In this document: one piece after another, positions 48,391 through 57,348 of the stretch
How positions within the stretch are numbered: the first letter of the stretch is position 1
Layout of the letters: each line of letters starts with the position of its first letter
Assembly: GCF_004010325.2 (NCBI RefSeq)
Contig: NZ_SADR02000034.1
Location: 1-57,348 of the forward strand
Direction: 5' to 3'
DNA length: 57,348 nt
DNA from: Mesorhizobium sp. M00.F.Ca.ET.216.01.1.1
GTDB lineage: Bacteria; Pseudomonadota; Alphaproteobacteria; Rhizobiales; Rhizobiaceae
The notes under the pieces: generated by a model
What the model was told of the DNA's origin: nothing
Seen by the model: the letters and a program-made list of their open reading frames with translations, nothing else
The model's database searches: none
Translations under genes and position numbers: made by a program

Positions 48391-51300
48391 ATGCCGCAGA
48401 ATACATTTGCAGGCCGCAAGGCGACGGGATTGAAGTATCTGTTGCTGACGTCGACCGCGCTAGTCGGTCTTGGCCAGCCGATCGCCGCAGCGGCTGCCGA
48501 GATCTGGACCGGTGCTGCCTCCACGGATTGGTTTGCCGCCGGAAACTGGAACCCCGCATCGGTTCCGTCAGCGGCCGATAATGTCACCATCGACACAATC
48601 GCCATCAACCCGACCGTCATCAACGCCGGAAATGCTTTTGCCGCCGGTCTCACCATAGCCGATGGCTTTTCTTCAACCGGCAATCTAACCATTTCGAATG
48701 GCGGCACTCTCACCAGCCAAGATGGCACCTTGGCGTATTCAGCAACCGCCAATGCGTCGGCAACGGTCACGGGTGCCGGCTCCTCGTGGAGTACTTTCGC
48801 CAATTTCGCAGTTGGATATGGCGGCACCGGTACACTGGACGTTGCCAGCGGCGGTGTTGTGAATGATCTCAATAGTTTTGTCGGCTACGTTTCCGGCTCC
48901 TCCGGTACGGCCACGGTTGATGGAGCCGGGTCGCAATGGAACAGCACGGGCAATCTCTATGTCGGTCTGGGCGGCATCGGCTCGGTGACCGTTTCAAATG
49001 GCGGCCTGTTGACGGATGATCTTGCAAATATCGGCGGGGGTTCCTCAGCATTAGGCGCCGTTGTGGTTACAGGTGCGGGATCGACGTGGACGAACGCTTC
49101 CCAGGTGACCGTCGGCGATCAGGGCACCGGGTTTCTGGACGTCTTCAGCGGCGCAACCGTAACGGATGTGACCGGCATCGTCGCTGCGAATGCCGGCTCC
49201 CACGGCACGGCGATGGTCGACGGTGCAGGGTCGACATGGACGAACACGGGCGATTTGACGGTCGGAAAGAGCGGCACGGGCGCGATGATCGTTTCCAATG
49301 GCGGTGTGGTCACCAATCACGATGCCTTTCTCGGCGAGAATGCAGGCTCCACTGGCACCGCAACGGTCGATGGAGCGGGCTCGAAGTGGACAACCAACAA
49401 CCTGTTCGTCGGCAACTACGGCACCGGCACGCTGAGCATCCTAAACGGCGGCGCGGTCAGCTATGGCACCGGCTTTCTCGGCTATGTCGGAGGCTCAATA
49501 GGCACCGCGATGGTTGACGGTGCAGGGTCGAACTGGACCGGCAACTCCAGCCTGTACGTCGGCTTTAACGGCATCGGGACAATGAACATTTCGAACGGCG
49601 GCACGGTCAGCAATGCTGACGGGACCGTGGGCACGTACGCCAGTTCCAACGGCACAGTGTTCGTCGATGGTGCGGGCTCGACCTGGACAAACAGCTCCAA
49701 CGTGCTTGTCGGCGATTTCGGGGCCGGTAGTCTGGCGATAACCCAGGGCGGCGCTGTCAGCGACAGCTGGGCGACTATCGGCGCGAAAGCAGGCTCGACC
49801 GGCATTGTATTCGTCGACGGTGCCGGCTCGACCTGGACCAACAGTTCCAATCTGGGTGTCGGCGATCTCGGCACCGGCACTTTATCGATTACCAACGGCG
49901 GTGTTGTCAGCAATGACTCGGGCTATGTCAGCAATACGGCGGGCTCGACCGGCATGGTGGCGGTCGACGGCGCGGGATCGAAGTGGACGAATAACGGCAA
50001 TCTCTACGTCGGCCGTGCCAGCACGGGCACGCTGACAGTCTCGAACGGCGGCACGGTCAGCAATATCTCGGGCTACCTTGGCCTCGAAGTCGGCTCTGCC
50101 GGCACGGCGACGGTCGACGGCGCCGGCTCGACCTGGGCCAGTAGCGGCGATCTGCATGTTGGTGAGGGCGGCGCCGGCACGCTCCATGTCTCAAACGGCG
50201 GTGCTGTGTCTGACGTCAATGGACTTGTTGCGTTTGATATCAATTCCTCAGGCGTGGTAACCGTGGATGGCCCGGGATCGACCTGGACCAACAGCGGCTA
50301 TCTTGGGGTAGACGGCAACGGCACCCTCGCCATTACCCAGGGCGGCACGGTCACCAGCAGCAGCGGCAGTGTAGGCAGCAATCCGGGAACGACCGGCACG
50401 GCCGCCATCGATGGCGTCGGCTCGAATTGGACCATCACCAACAGTTTGATCTTGGGAGTGGCCGGGGACGGTGTCCTTGCCATCAGCAATGGCGGCCTGG
50501 TGTCCGATGTCGATGGATTTGTCGGATACTACGGTGGTTCCAGCGCCTCGGCAACAGTCGACGGTTCTGGGTCCAAGTGGCTAAACAGCGGCGATTTATC
50601 GGTTTTAAGCGTCGGCACGGTGTCCGTCACCAATGGCGGCGAGATCACCGATACCAATGGCAAGGTTGGGACAAATGGCGGTGAGATCGGCACTGTCATG
50701 GTTGATGGCAGTGGGTCGAAATGGACGAACGGTGCGGACCTTTACGTCGGCATCGCCGGCACTGGCACCCTGACCGTCGCCAATGATGGTGCGGTTACGG
50801 TTGCCGGAAACCTGTTTATCGCTGATCAGGCCGGGTCCACCGGCACAGTGAACATCGGCGGCGCGGCCGGATCGGCGGCTGCGGCAGCCGGAACGGTAAT
50901 GACTTCGGCAATACAGTTCGGCCCAGGTACGGGGACGCTCAACTTCAACCACTCCGAAACGAACTACGGTTTTGCCTCGGACATCAGCGGTGCAGGCGCG
51001 ATCAATCAGCTCGCCGGCGTGACCAAGCTGACCGGCAATTCCTCCGGCTTCACCGGCACGACGAACGTTTCCGGCGGCGGGCTTTATGTCAACGGATCGC
51101 TCGGCGGTGCGATCGATGTCACCGGTGGCCTGCTTGGCGGGTCGGGCACGGTAGGCGACGTCACCCTTGCTTCTGGCGGGACCTTTGCGCCGGGCAATTC
51201 CATCGGCACGATCAATGTCGCCAACGCGAGCTTTTCGGCGGGTTCGGTCTATGCCGTCGAAGTGGAAAGCGGCGGTACGTCGGATCTGATCAATGCCAGC

Positions 51301-52632
51301 GGCGCAGTCACCATCGATGGCGGTTCGGTCAACGTCATTGCCTACCCCGACTACGCGCTCGGCACCACCTATACGATCGTGACGGCGGCAGGCGGTGTCA
51401 CCGGCAGCTTCGACAGCGCTGCCTTTGCCGGCGGCACGATATTTATCGCACCGACGCTCACTTACGACGCCAACAACGTCTATCTCGATTTGGCCAAATT
51501 GAACTTCGCCGATCTCGGGCTGACGGCGAACCAGAAGGCCGCCGCGGCAGGCGCGGAATCGCTCGGCGCCGGCAATGCGCTTTATGATGCAATCTATGCA
51601 CTTGGCACCGTGGCCGAAGCACAGGCCGCCTACGACGCGGTCTCTGGCGAAATCCATGCCTCGGCCAAGGGCATGTTGATCGAGGACAGCCGCTTCATCC
51701 GCGACGCCGCCACCAGCCGCATCAGCGCCGCCTTCGGCGATGTAAGCACTGCCGCCTTGCCGGTCATGGCCTATGGCGAGGGCGGGCCGGAAATGGCCGC
51801 CGCCGACACCGACCGTTTCGCCGTCTGGGGCCAGGCCTTCGGCTCGCGAGCAAAAACCGACAGCGACGGCAACGCCGCCGCCTTCGACCGCTCGACCGGC
51901 GGCCTGTTGGTGGGCGCCGACAGCCTGGTCGGCGACTGGCGCGTCGGCCTGCTCGGCGGCTACAGCCATTCGTCCTTCGACGCCGACGCACGCCGGTCCA
52001 GCGGCGCCAGCGACAACTACCATCTTGGCCTCTATGGCGGCACCAATTGGCGGGCGATCGCCTTCCGCACCGGCGCTGCCTATAGCTGGAGCAGCATGTC
52101 GACGAAACGCTCCGTCGCCTTCAACGATTTTGCCGACGCCCTGTCGGCCGATTACGACGCCGCCACGGCGCAGGTCTTCGGCGAACTTGCCTACAAGATG
52201 GATGCCGACCGGTTCCACTTCGAGCCGTTCGCCAATCTCACCTATGTCGACGTGAAGACCGACGGCTTCACCGAACAGGGCGGCGCCGCGGCGCTGACCA
52301 GCCAGAGCAGCAACACCGACGTCACCTTCACCACGCTCGGCCTGCGTGCCTCCACTGATCTGGGGCTCGGCGAGATCAAGGCGACGGCGCGCGGCACTCT
52401 CGGCTGGCGCCACGCCTTCGGTGATGTCACGCCGACCTCGACATTCGCCTTCGCCGGCGGCGATGCCTTCACCATCGGCGGCGTGCCTGTCGCAAGGGAC
52501 AGCGCGGTGATCGAGGCCGGCTTCGACCTGCAGATGTCGGCCAATGCCACACTCGGCCTGTACTATGCCGGCCAGTTCGGCTCCCACGCCACCGACAACG
52601 GCGCCAAGGCCAACCTCAACGTCAGGTTCTGA
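48391..52632 (+). CDS. Autotransporter with about 14 beta-helical repeats
   Basis: A 1413-residue type Va secreted protein. The long signal peptide ends near residue 36 (PIAAAAAEIWTG). The passenger, about 125-810, is built of some 14 repeats of 50-53 residues, each with a G-[T/S]-x-x-V-D-G-A-G-S-x-W-T core and a L-x-V-G-x-x-G-x-G-T-L block. A passenger-linked stretch and junction follow (about 820-1100). The C-terminal barrel domain covers about 1143-1413 (FAVWGQAFGSRAKTDSDG, then KANLNVRF with final Phe). The function may be adhesion or surface display. The upstream AraC gene is the likely regulator. Confidence 0.92.
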   Translation: MPQNTFAGRKATGLKYLLLTSTALVGLGQPIAAAAAEIWTGAASTDWFAAGNWNPASVPSAADNVTIDTIAINPTVINAGNAFAAGLTIADGFSSTGNLTISNGGTLTSQDGTLAYSATANASATVTGAGSSWSTFANFAVGYGGTGTLDVASGGVVNDLNSFVGYVSGSSGTATVDGAGSQWNSTGNLYVGLGGIGSVTVSNGGLLTDDLANIGGGSSALGAVVVTGAGSTWTNASQVTVGDQGTGFLDVFSGATVTDVTGIVAANAGSHGTAMVDGAGSTWTNTGDLTVGKSGTGAMIVSNGGVVTNHDAFLGENAGSTGTATVDGAGSKWTTNNLFVGNYGTGTLSILNGGAVSYGTGFLGYVGGSIGTAMVDGAGSNWTGNSSLYVGFNGIGTMNISNGGTVSNADGTVGTYASSNGTVFVDGAGSTWTNSSNVLVGDFGAGSLAITQGGAVSDSWATIGAKAGSTGIVFVDGAGSTWTNSSNLGVGDLGTGTLSITNGGVVSNDSGYVSNTAGSTGMVAVDGAGSKWTNNGNLYVGRASTGTLTVSNGGTVSNISGYLGLEVGSAGTATVDGAGSTWASSGDLHVGEGGAGTLHVSNGGAVSDVNGLVAFDINSSGVVTVDGPGSTWTNSGYLGVDGNGTLAITQGGTVTSSSGSVGSNPGTTGTAAIDGVGSNWTITNSLILGVAGDGVLAISNGGLVSDVDGFVGYYGGSSASATVDGSGSKWLNSGDLSVLSVGTVSVTNGGEITDTNGKVGTNGGEIGTVMVDGSGSKWTNGADLYVGIAGTGTLTVANDGAVTVAGNLFIADQAGSTGTVNIGGAAGSAAAAAGTVMTSAIQFGPGTGTLNFNHSETNYGFASDISGAGAINQLAGVTKLTGNSSGFTGTTNVSGGGLYVNGSLGGAIDVTGGLLGGSGTVGDVTLASGGTFAPGNSIGTINVANASFSAGSVYAVEVESGGTSDLINASGAVTIDGGSVNVIAYPDYALGTTYTIVTAAGGVTGSFDSAAFAGGTIFIAPTLTYDANNVYLDLAKLNFADLGLTANQKAAAAGAESLGAGNALYDAIYALGTVAEAQAAYDAVSGEIHASAKGMLIEDSRFIRDAATSRISAAFGDVSTAALPVMAYGEGGPEMAAADTDRFAVWGQAFGSRAKTDSDGNAAAFDRSTGGLLVGADSLVGDWRVGLLGGYSHSSFDADARRSSGASDNYHLGLYGGTNWRAIAFRTGAAYSWSSMSTKRSVAFNDFADALSADYDAATAQVFGELAYKMDADRFHFEPFANLTYVDVKTDGFTEQGGAAALTSQSSNTDVTFTTLGLRASTDLGLGEIKATARGTLGWRHAFGDVTPTSTFAFAGGDAFTIGGVPVARDSAVIEAGFDLQMSANATLGLYYAGQFGSHATDNGAKANLNVRF
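48760..50800 (+). repeat. Tandem repeat array inside the autotransporter gene
   Basis: About 14 imperfect units of roughly 150-160 bases. Conserved positions are the D-G-A-G-S-x-W-T core and the V-G-x-x-G-T-G-T-L motif. Units have drifted at many positions, so this is an old expansion, though such arrays can still change copy number by recombination. Confidence 0.85.
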
Positions 52633-52695
52633 TAGGGACAGATTTGACAAGCTGGAGGGACAGCGCCCCATAGGCGCTAACTTAAGGCATGACGG

Positions 52696-53987
52696 CTATC
52701 CTTGCTGCAGCGGATTGGCTTTTGCGCCGTCTTGGCGGATCGCAGAGTGACGAATGATTTCGGTGAAGCGCGCAGAGATACTTGCCGGTCGCAGCATCAT
52801 CAGTATGGCGTTGAGGATGGCAGGACGCAGGAGGCTATGCAGCCTCCAAAGAGACAGCGATTGCGCCATCCGTGGTTTCGTCTTCACAGGGGGAGAGTCG
52901 AGAACGTCGTTGACGGCCTCGTCGATCATCGCGCCAGGATCAGATGGGCCATGAGCCAGCTTCGGGCGAGCCGCTCATCGCGTGCGGGAATATTATGGAT
53001 GCCCATTCCGCTCTTGAGCCGCTTGAAGGCGAGTTCGACCTGCCAGCGCAGCCGATAGGTTTGCAGAACCTTGTCGGCCGTCATCTCGTCGGCCGAGATT
53101 GACGTCAGCAGCATGACGAAGCCTGCCGCGGTGACGGTCATCGGCTGCAGTGTGTTGTTACAGCGGCGTCGCTGATGCCCCGCCTTGCCACTTTCTGTGC
53201 TTTCTCCGTGGCCTTCGCATCCTTGCGCTTGAGGATGAGCCTTGCCCGCAAGAGCGGCTTGCCTCGGCCCTTGCGGCGGCGGCCCGAATGCTCCACGAGC
53301 ACGTCCATCTCGCAAACCTCACCGGGCTGCATGGGCTCATAGATGGCGTTCCAGTCCACCGGTTGCCCGTCGAGTGTAGTCAGCCGAACACTGGTCCAGC
53401 CCGTGCGTACAATGAAGTCGGCGCCCACCGACGCCACCTTTTCAAGGGACGGAGCGCGGGCGTAGGCGCGATCACCAACACAACGATGTCGCCTTGGCGA
53501 AGCGGAACACAGAAGCTTTCACCACCGTGGACGTCGCTAATCTCCAGATGCGTGAAGCGCGCAAGCGCAGGTTCGTAGGTGGCATGCAGCCGCCAGTCTG
53601 TGCCGGCCCTGCCGGGACGCGAGATCGAACTGCCGTCGGCAATGCGCAGCCGACGCCTGTCGGCGCGGCGCTTTTGGCGCAAGCGTTTTCGAGCAAGGCG
53701 CCTGCAATGCCGCCGAGCCAATCGGCCGCTCCGCGCAAGCGCTTCAAAAGCGCAACATCCGAAAGGCTCGCAACGTCGTTCACTCCGGCCCATGCGGCAG
53801 CCGAGCGCAGGCGCATCCCGCCGGGGCCATAAGCCAACGCCAGGCGCAGCAATGTCGCTGCGTCCGCAACATTGCGATGGCGCAGGAGCGCTCCCGTCGC
53901 CCGCGCCGTCGCGTCAAGATCAACGGATTGCGACAGCCTCGATATCAGAGCCTGCCAGTCGGCTTCGATGGAATCATTCGTTCGCAT
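52696..53987 (-). pseudogene. IS4-family transposase, broken by several frameshifts
   Basis: The reverse strand starts MRTNDSIEADWQALISRLSQ near 53987 and ends near 52696, but the protein is spread over several frames: 53987-53472, then about 53660-53437, 53437-53138, 53150-52926 and 52929-52696. The IS4 signature Y-x-x-R-x-x-x-E-x-x-x-x-x-x-K is kept (YRLRWQVELAFKRLK near 53050). At least four shifts separate the pieces, so no functional transposase is made. This is an inactive element between the autotransporter and the IS1380 copy. Confidence 0.8.
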
Positions 53988-54160
53988 CTAGCCCGCTTTT
54001 CTCACCGCATCTGGCGTTAGGCGGTGTTTTGGCCTGGCCAGGTGCTGGCATGGTGCCCCGATCCCGAAGACGAGCGCAATCGGCGCCGCGTGCGTGCGGC
54101 GATTTGAGCTTGTGCAATGTATCCTCTGTTGTTGGCGGGAAGGGTTCGCGTCCTGCGGCG
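53988..54160. other. Junction between two insertion sequences
   Basis: The 173 bases between the IS4-type and IS1380-type genes should contain an end of each. I could not recognise matching terminal repeats or target duplications, and no gene is seen here. Confidence 0.4.
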
Positions 54161-54981
54161 TCATCGGGCCGCGGCGCGTATTCGGGCGTGTGCCAGTGCG
54201 AATTCGTCGGCATAGGGACACGCCGAGGCCATCGCCACCTTGATGCGGCGCACCGAGACGCGGACCTGTGCGCCGATCTTCAGCAGCTTAAGCCTGATCG
54301 TGCCGCAGGTGGCCTCGGCGAGCCGGGTGTGGGCGAGACCGAGGCGACGCAAGGCGCAGATCAGGACATAGGCAAACGAGGCAAACCAAAGCCGCAACTG
54401 ATTGGCGCGCATGGTGTGGGCGCTGGTGCGGTCAGCGTAAAGGTCGAGCTGGCATTCTTTGATGCGGTTCTCCATGTCGCCGCGGGCACAGTAGAGATCC
54501 TCGTAAAGCCCCCGTGCCGCCCAACGCTTTGGCTTGAGCGAGGTCACGACAAAGCGCGGATTGGCGCCTTGCGTCGTCCACTCGGCCTTGGCGACGATCC
54601 GCCGTCGGCGTGACCAGCTGTCTTTCGTCGACCACATGAAGTCGCGGAACACGCGCGCGGCCTGGTCGCTTTTCCTGGATGCCAGGCGAGCTTCCTGCAA
54701 GGCTGGAGCGATCTTCTTCTCCAGCCGCTCGTTGCGGGCAAGGCCAAAGACATAGTCGACGCCGTTGGCCTCGCACCAGGCCATCAGCTCTTCCCGGGCA
54801 AAGCCAGAATCGGCGCGCAGGATGATGCGCACTGCGCGCCACTTCTTGCGGATCTGGGTCACGATCCGCTCAACCTGCTCGACCGCGCCCTTGCTGGCGT
54901 CGATGTTGGAGCGTCGCAGCTTGGCCGCCAAAAGGTGCCGGCCGCAGAAGACGTAGAGTGGCAGGTAGCAGTAGCAGTTGG
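54161..54981 (-). CDS. IS1380-type transposase, 3' exon
   Basis: The C-terminal 270-odd residues of an IS1380-family DDE transposase. After the intron it begins NCYCYLPLYVFCGRHLLAAK and includes RIILRADSGFAREELMAWCE with the second catalytic Asp, plus LYADRTSAHTMRANQLRLWF. When joined to the fragment at 57201-57348 across the intron the frame is continuous (TAC-T|CC-AAC). Read alone it would be a truncated protein. The stop at 54161 is normal. No frameshift is visible. Confidence 0.85.
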
Positions 54982-55042
54982 GTAGAGTAGGCGACGAGCG
55001 CCACACCGCCTTTCAGCGGTCGGTTTCTCGTCGCCCCTCCCC

Positions 55043-55078
55043 GAACCGGACGTGCGCCTTTCGTTACGCATCCGGCTC
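55043..55078 (-). ncRNA. Group II intron domain V
   Basis: On the reverse strand the 36 bases start GAGCCGGATGCG and end CGTCCGGTTC, the expected GAGCCG...CGGTTC stem with an internal bulge and a GAAA tetraloop-type tip. It is the catalytic core of the ribozyme. The stem begins within the last codons of the maturase gene. A domain VI stem (GGCGACGAG/CTCGTCGCC) follows before the 3' splice site. Confidence 0.85.
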
Positions 55079-56584
55079 TCCAGAAGACATGGCAAAATCA
55101 GGCTTCCCCATCCATGCGAGGCGGTATCGGCAGACCGGGGTCCACGCGAGCAGATACTGCTCGACCGACCCTTCCCGCCAGACCCGCCATGTCGGGCGCA
55201 CGCGACTGGGCAAAAACGCATCCCGCATGTCGCGCAGTCCCGCCTTCGGGCGTTTCATCCGCAGCCAACGCCACATACGATCCCGGACGTACCAGTCGAG
55301 ACCGGTGAACACCCAGCCCGCATAGGCGCAGTAGCGGTAGTAATTCGCCCATCCGCGCAGGATGGGATTGAGCTCCCGGAGCTTTGTGCCAAGACCGACC
55401 ATCACCGAGTTGCGCTTGGTGAGTTGCTTGACCTTGCGACGCAGATCGACGGCTTTCGCTTTGGGGATTTCTACGCGCGGGTCGTAGCCGTAGCGCTTGT
55501 CCCATCGCATGGCGACATGGAATCCGAGGAACTCGAATCCATCTGTCATGGCCGTGACCTTTGTCTTTTCGGGTGACAATTCGAGGCCCGTGATCGCCCG
55601 CAGATACTCGGCCAGCGCGGCTTTTTCCGCGATGGCATCCTTCTGCGTACCGGAGACCAGAACCACGAAGTCGTCCGCATAGCGGATCGGCAGGAACACG
55701 CAGCGACCAGCGTCACGGTCCCGGCTCCGCGCTTTGCGTGCCGCGATCACCCCGAGTTCGGGATTATCGGGCCGGGCCTTAGAGCGTTGACATGTCCACC
55801 GCTCGTAACGCTCCTCGATCGCACTGAGTGCGATGTTGGCGAGCAATGGCGACACAATCCCGCCCTGAGGGGTTCCGCTGTTCGTGCGGAGGAACTGATC
55901 TTCCGCCAGAACGCCGGCTTTGAGGAACTGCCCCACCAACCCCGTCACCCGCCGGTCGGCGATGCGTGCGCGCAGCCGGTTCATCAGGTGATGATGGTTG
56001 ATATTGTCGAAGCAGCCCTTGATGTCCCCTTCGATGACCCAGTTGTACGGCATGCCCTCCCGGCGACCGTCCTTGCCGATCTTTTGCGGCAAGAGGGCAC
56101 GCCGGATATGCTCCAAGGCGGCTTGCGTGCTCCTCCCGGGTCGGAACCCGTAGGAGACATGCCAGAACTGCGCCTCGAAGATTGGCTCCAGAAGCGTTTT
56201 GACCGCACACTGTACGACGCGGTCCTTGACTGTCGGAATGCCCAGAGGTCGGAATTGCCCCGGTTTACCGGCCTTGGGGATGAGCTTGCGCCGCGACGGA
56301 CTGGGCCGATACCCGCCGGAGCGCAGTTCGGCCTGTAGCCGTTCGAGGAAGCGTTGCTCCTTGCCCTTCTTCCGGATGCTATCCGCAGTCACCCCATCGA
56401 TTCCAGCGGCGCGTGCACCTCGGTTCGAGGCGACATGCCGCCATGCGTGACGAAGCATGCGGGTGTCGGTAAGCCATCCCCACATGTCCCGCCAAGCATC
56501 GTTGGGATATGCCTGACTCCACTGATAGAGTTTGCGTTGAACGCCGAGTATCCAAGCATCGTCGGCTTGGCGATCCGTGTCCAC
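55064..56584 (-). CDS. ltrA: Group II intron reverse transcriptase/maturase (LtrA-like)
   Basis: A 506-residue intron-encoded protein. The reverse-transcriptase domain (about 60-350) has the catalytic YADD box (IRYADDFVVLVSG), preceded by FRPGRSTQAALEHI and GTPQGGIVSPLLANI. The maturase domain X follows (RGWANYYRYCAYAGWVF). There is no HNH endonuclease domain. The gene is intact, so retromobility is possible. The stop lies within domain V of the intron. It serves splicing and mobility of its own intron. Confidence 0.93.
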   Translation of the reverse strand: MDTDRQADDAWILGVQRKLYQWSQAYPNDAWRDMWGWLTDTRMLRHAWRHVASNRGARAAGIDGVTADSIRKKGKEQRFLERLQAELRSGGYRPSPSRRKLIPKAGKPGQFRPLGIPTVKDRVVQCAVKTLLEPIFEAQFWHVSYGFRPGRSTQAALEHIRRALLPQKIGKDGRREGMPYNWVIEGDIKGCFDNINHHHLMNRLRARIADRRVTGLVGQFLKAGVLAEDQFLRTNSGTPQGGIVSPLLANIALSAIEERYERWTCQRSKARPDNPELGVIAARKARSRDRDAGRCVFLPIRYADDFVVLVSGTQKDAIAEKAALAEYLRAITGLELSPEKTKVTAMTDGFEFLGFHVAMRWDKRYGYDPRVEIPKAKAVDLRRKVKQLTKRNSVMVGLGTKLRELNPILRGWANYYRYCAYAGWVFTGLDWYVRDRMWRWLRMKRPKAGLRDMRDAFLPSRVRPTWRVWREGSVEQYLLAWTPVCRYRLAWMGKPDFAMSSGEPDA

Positions 56585-57200
56585 AGATCGTTCCTCCGTC
56601 TCGCGTGTCTATCGTCTTCCTGCTTCCCTTCGCCGTGTGCGTGGCTTTCCCACGCCCGGACTACTACGGAAGCTCCGCCCTCGGTGTCGTCCTTCTCCGG
56701 CCGCTGCGGCTAGCCCAGTTCCGTACTGGGCGGACAATCCGAGTTCCCGTGTTCCGATCTTCAACCTTCGTGTCGTTAGGTGGTGGGCTATACCCGTGGC
56801 GATACGGGAGATGGGCCAAGGAGAAGGCGTCCCATCTTGAGCACGCTATGCGCGCCCGGCAGTGGAAAGCGACTAGCCCCACCGCCTCGGATCGCTTGAC
56901 CTCCGCCGCCATCACGGCCTGGGAGGCAGTCTTCCATGATACACGGGTTTCAAGCACCCACTTCGTTACCTCACCATGAACACTGTGGTAGCCCGGCGTA
57001 CAGTTGATGGTCCGTACCCGGTTCAGTTAAGGCCGATCTGCTGATGACACCCCACCGGCAGCACCCGGTCGAGCTTCTCGGCCCCCTTCCGCCTGCTGTT
57101 CTCCCAGCAAGGGGGCGGCATTGCAGCCGCCGGTCAAAGATCAGCAAGTTTGGGAGATGTGTTCTAAATCATGTTCACCTCCCGCGCCGTCACGGCGCAC

Positions 57201-57348
57201 AGTAGCCGTGGAAGAAGCGGCCTTCCTGCTGGCCGTGCAGCGGATCATCGGTGGCGTCGAGATCGAGCACGATCTCGCCTGGCGGCTTATCATGGGCTTC
57301 CAGGAACAGACCCACGAACAGGGCTTCCATCGCCTCCTTGTCGTAACG
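57201..57348 (-). CDS. IS1380-type transposase, 5' exon (cut by window edge)
   Basis: The reverse strand reads 49 codons from the window edge: RYDKEAMEALFVGLFLEAHD, then EIVLDLDATDDPLHG with the first catalytic Asp of the IS1380 family, ending FFHGY and one base of the next codon. It continues in frame into 54981 after removal of the intron (TAC-TCC-AAC). The N-terminus lies outside the window. Confidence 0.85.

Larger units (their letters stand above)
54982..57200 (-). mobile_element. Group II intron inserted in the IS1380 transposase
   Basis: This 2219-base element begins GTGCGCCG on the reverse strand (consensus GTGYG) and ends CTACTCTAC (…AY), the usual group II boundaries. It carries a reverse transcriptase/maturase gene and a clear domain V. 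Removing it joins two transposase exons in frame. It thus sits inside the coding sequence of another mobile element, sparing host genes. The 5' structural part (about 56585-57200) contains only RNA domains, and the small reading frames there are not genes. Confidence 0.85.

Noticed and set aside
50605..52671. A 688-residue open frame antisense to the autotransporter barrel region
   Set aside because: It mirrors the codon bias of the true gene, has no recognisable domain and is rich in Gly/Arg/Ala; the sense strand has a full autotransporter domain.
56577..56979. Small forward-strand reading frames near the end of the window
   Set aside because: They lie in the RNA-structured 5' part of the group II intron, on the opposite strand, with no motifs.

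Overview
The window looks like a chromosomal segment of a Mesorhizobium-like alphaproteobacterium (Hyphomicrobiales, Phyllobacteriaceae). The signs are high GC with GC-rich third positions, DUF982 and BA14K proteins, RIME-like intergenic palindromes, a FrcB/FrcA-type sugar transporter, and best-recognised homologues in rhizobia. This is judged from reading alone; no searches were run. No rRNA, tRNA or CRISPR array was seen.

Layout. 0-6.4 kb: the tail of an ISAs1 transposase, a DUF982 protein, two small heat-shock proteins, then a leftward ECF sigma / anti-sigma / metal-sensor-like unit with two secreted proteins (one with four EF-hands), a BA14K protein and an FAD oxidoreductase. 6.4-12 kb: a RIME-rich gap, NAD-dependent formate dehydrogenase, a ChaC-type gamma-glutamylcyclotransferase, a CadC-like regulator and a DUF922 protease. 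12-18.5 kb: a complete sugar-type ABC importer (ATPase, Tat-exported binding protein, two permeases), a VOC protein and an MFS transporter. 18.7-24.7 kb: an OafA-like acyltransferase, a methyltransferase, small genes, an amidase remnant and an aldo/keto reductase. 24.7-26.4 kb: a self-contained ArsR / SRPBCC / RibD-DHFR-like operon with two operator palindromes and an apparently leaderless promoter.

26.5-29.2 kb holds the most unusual locus: a NTP_transf_5-type nucleotidyltransferase translationally coupled to a PqqD-HPr-kinase fusion, followed by a 77-residue protein with a twin-arginine leader and a short Gly/His tail (GWGFGDTNHTHSEPPG). It resembles the accessory part of a RiPP (lasso-like) pathway, but no cyclase or leader protease is present. 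29.4-34.7 kb: a methyltransferase and a ribose/fructose-type ABC importer whose two permease domains are fused into one 751-residue chain. 35-39.5 kb: a zinc-less alcohol dehydrogenase-like protein, a LysE exporter, a GFA protein, an SRPBCC protein and a divergent MocR regulator with three matching half-sites. 39.5-44.4 kb: a TetR regulator and a three-subunit molybdenum hydroxylase. 44.5-52.6 kb: an outer-membrane beta-barrel, LuxR and AraC regulators and a 1413-residue autotransporter with about 14 repeats. 52.7-57.3 kb: a mobile-element cluster with a decayed IS4-type transposase and an IS1380-type transposase split by a group II intron.

The gaps carry at least two families of palindromic repeats: RIME-like elements near 6.5 kb, and a MITE-like element at 40.3 kb and 45.5 kb with shorter fragments elsewhere.
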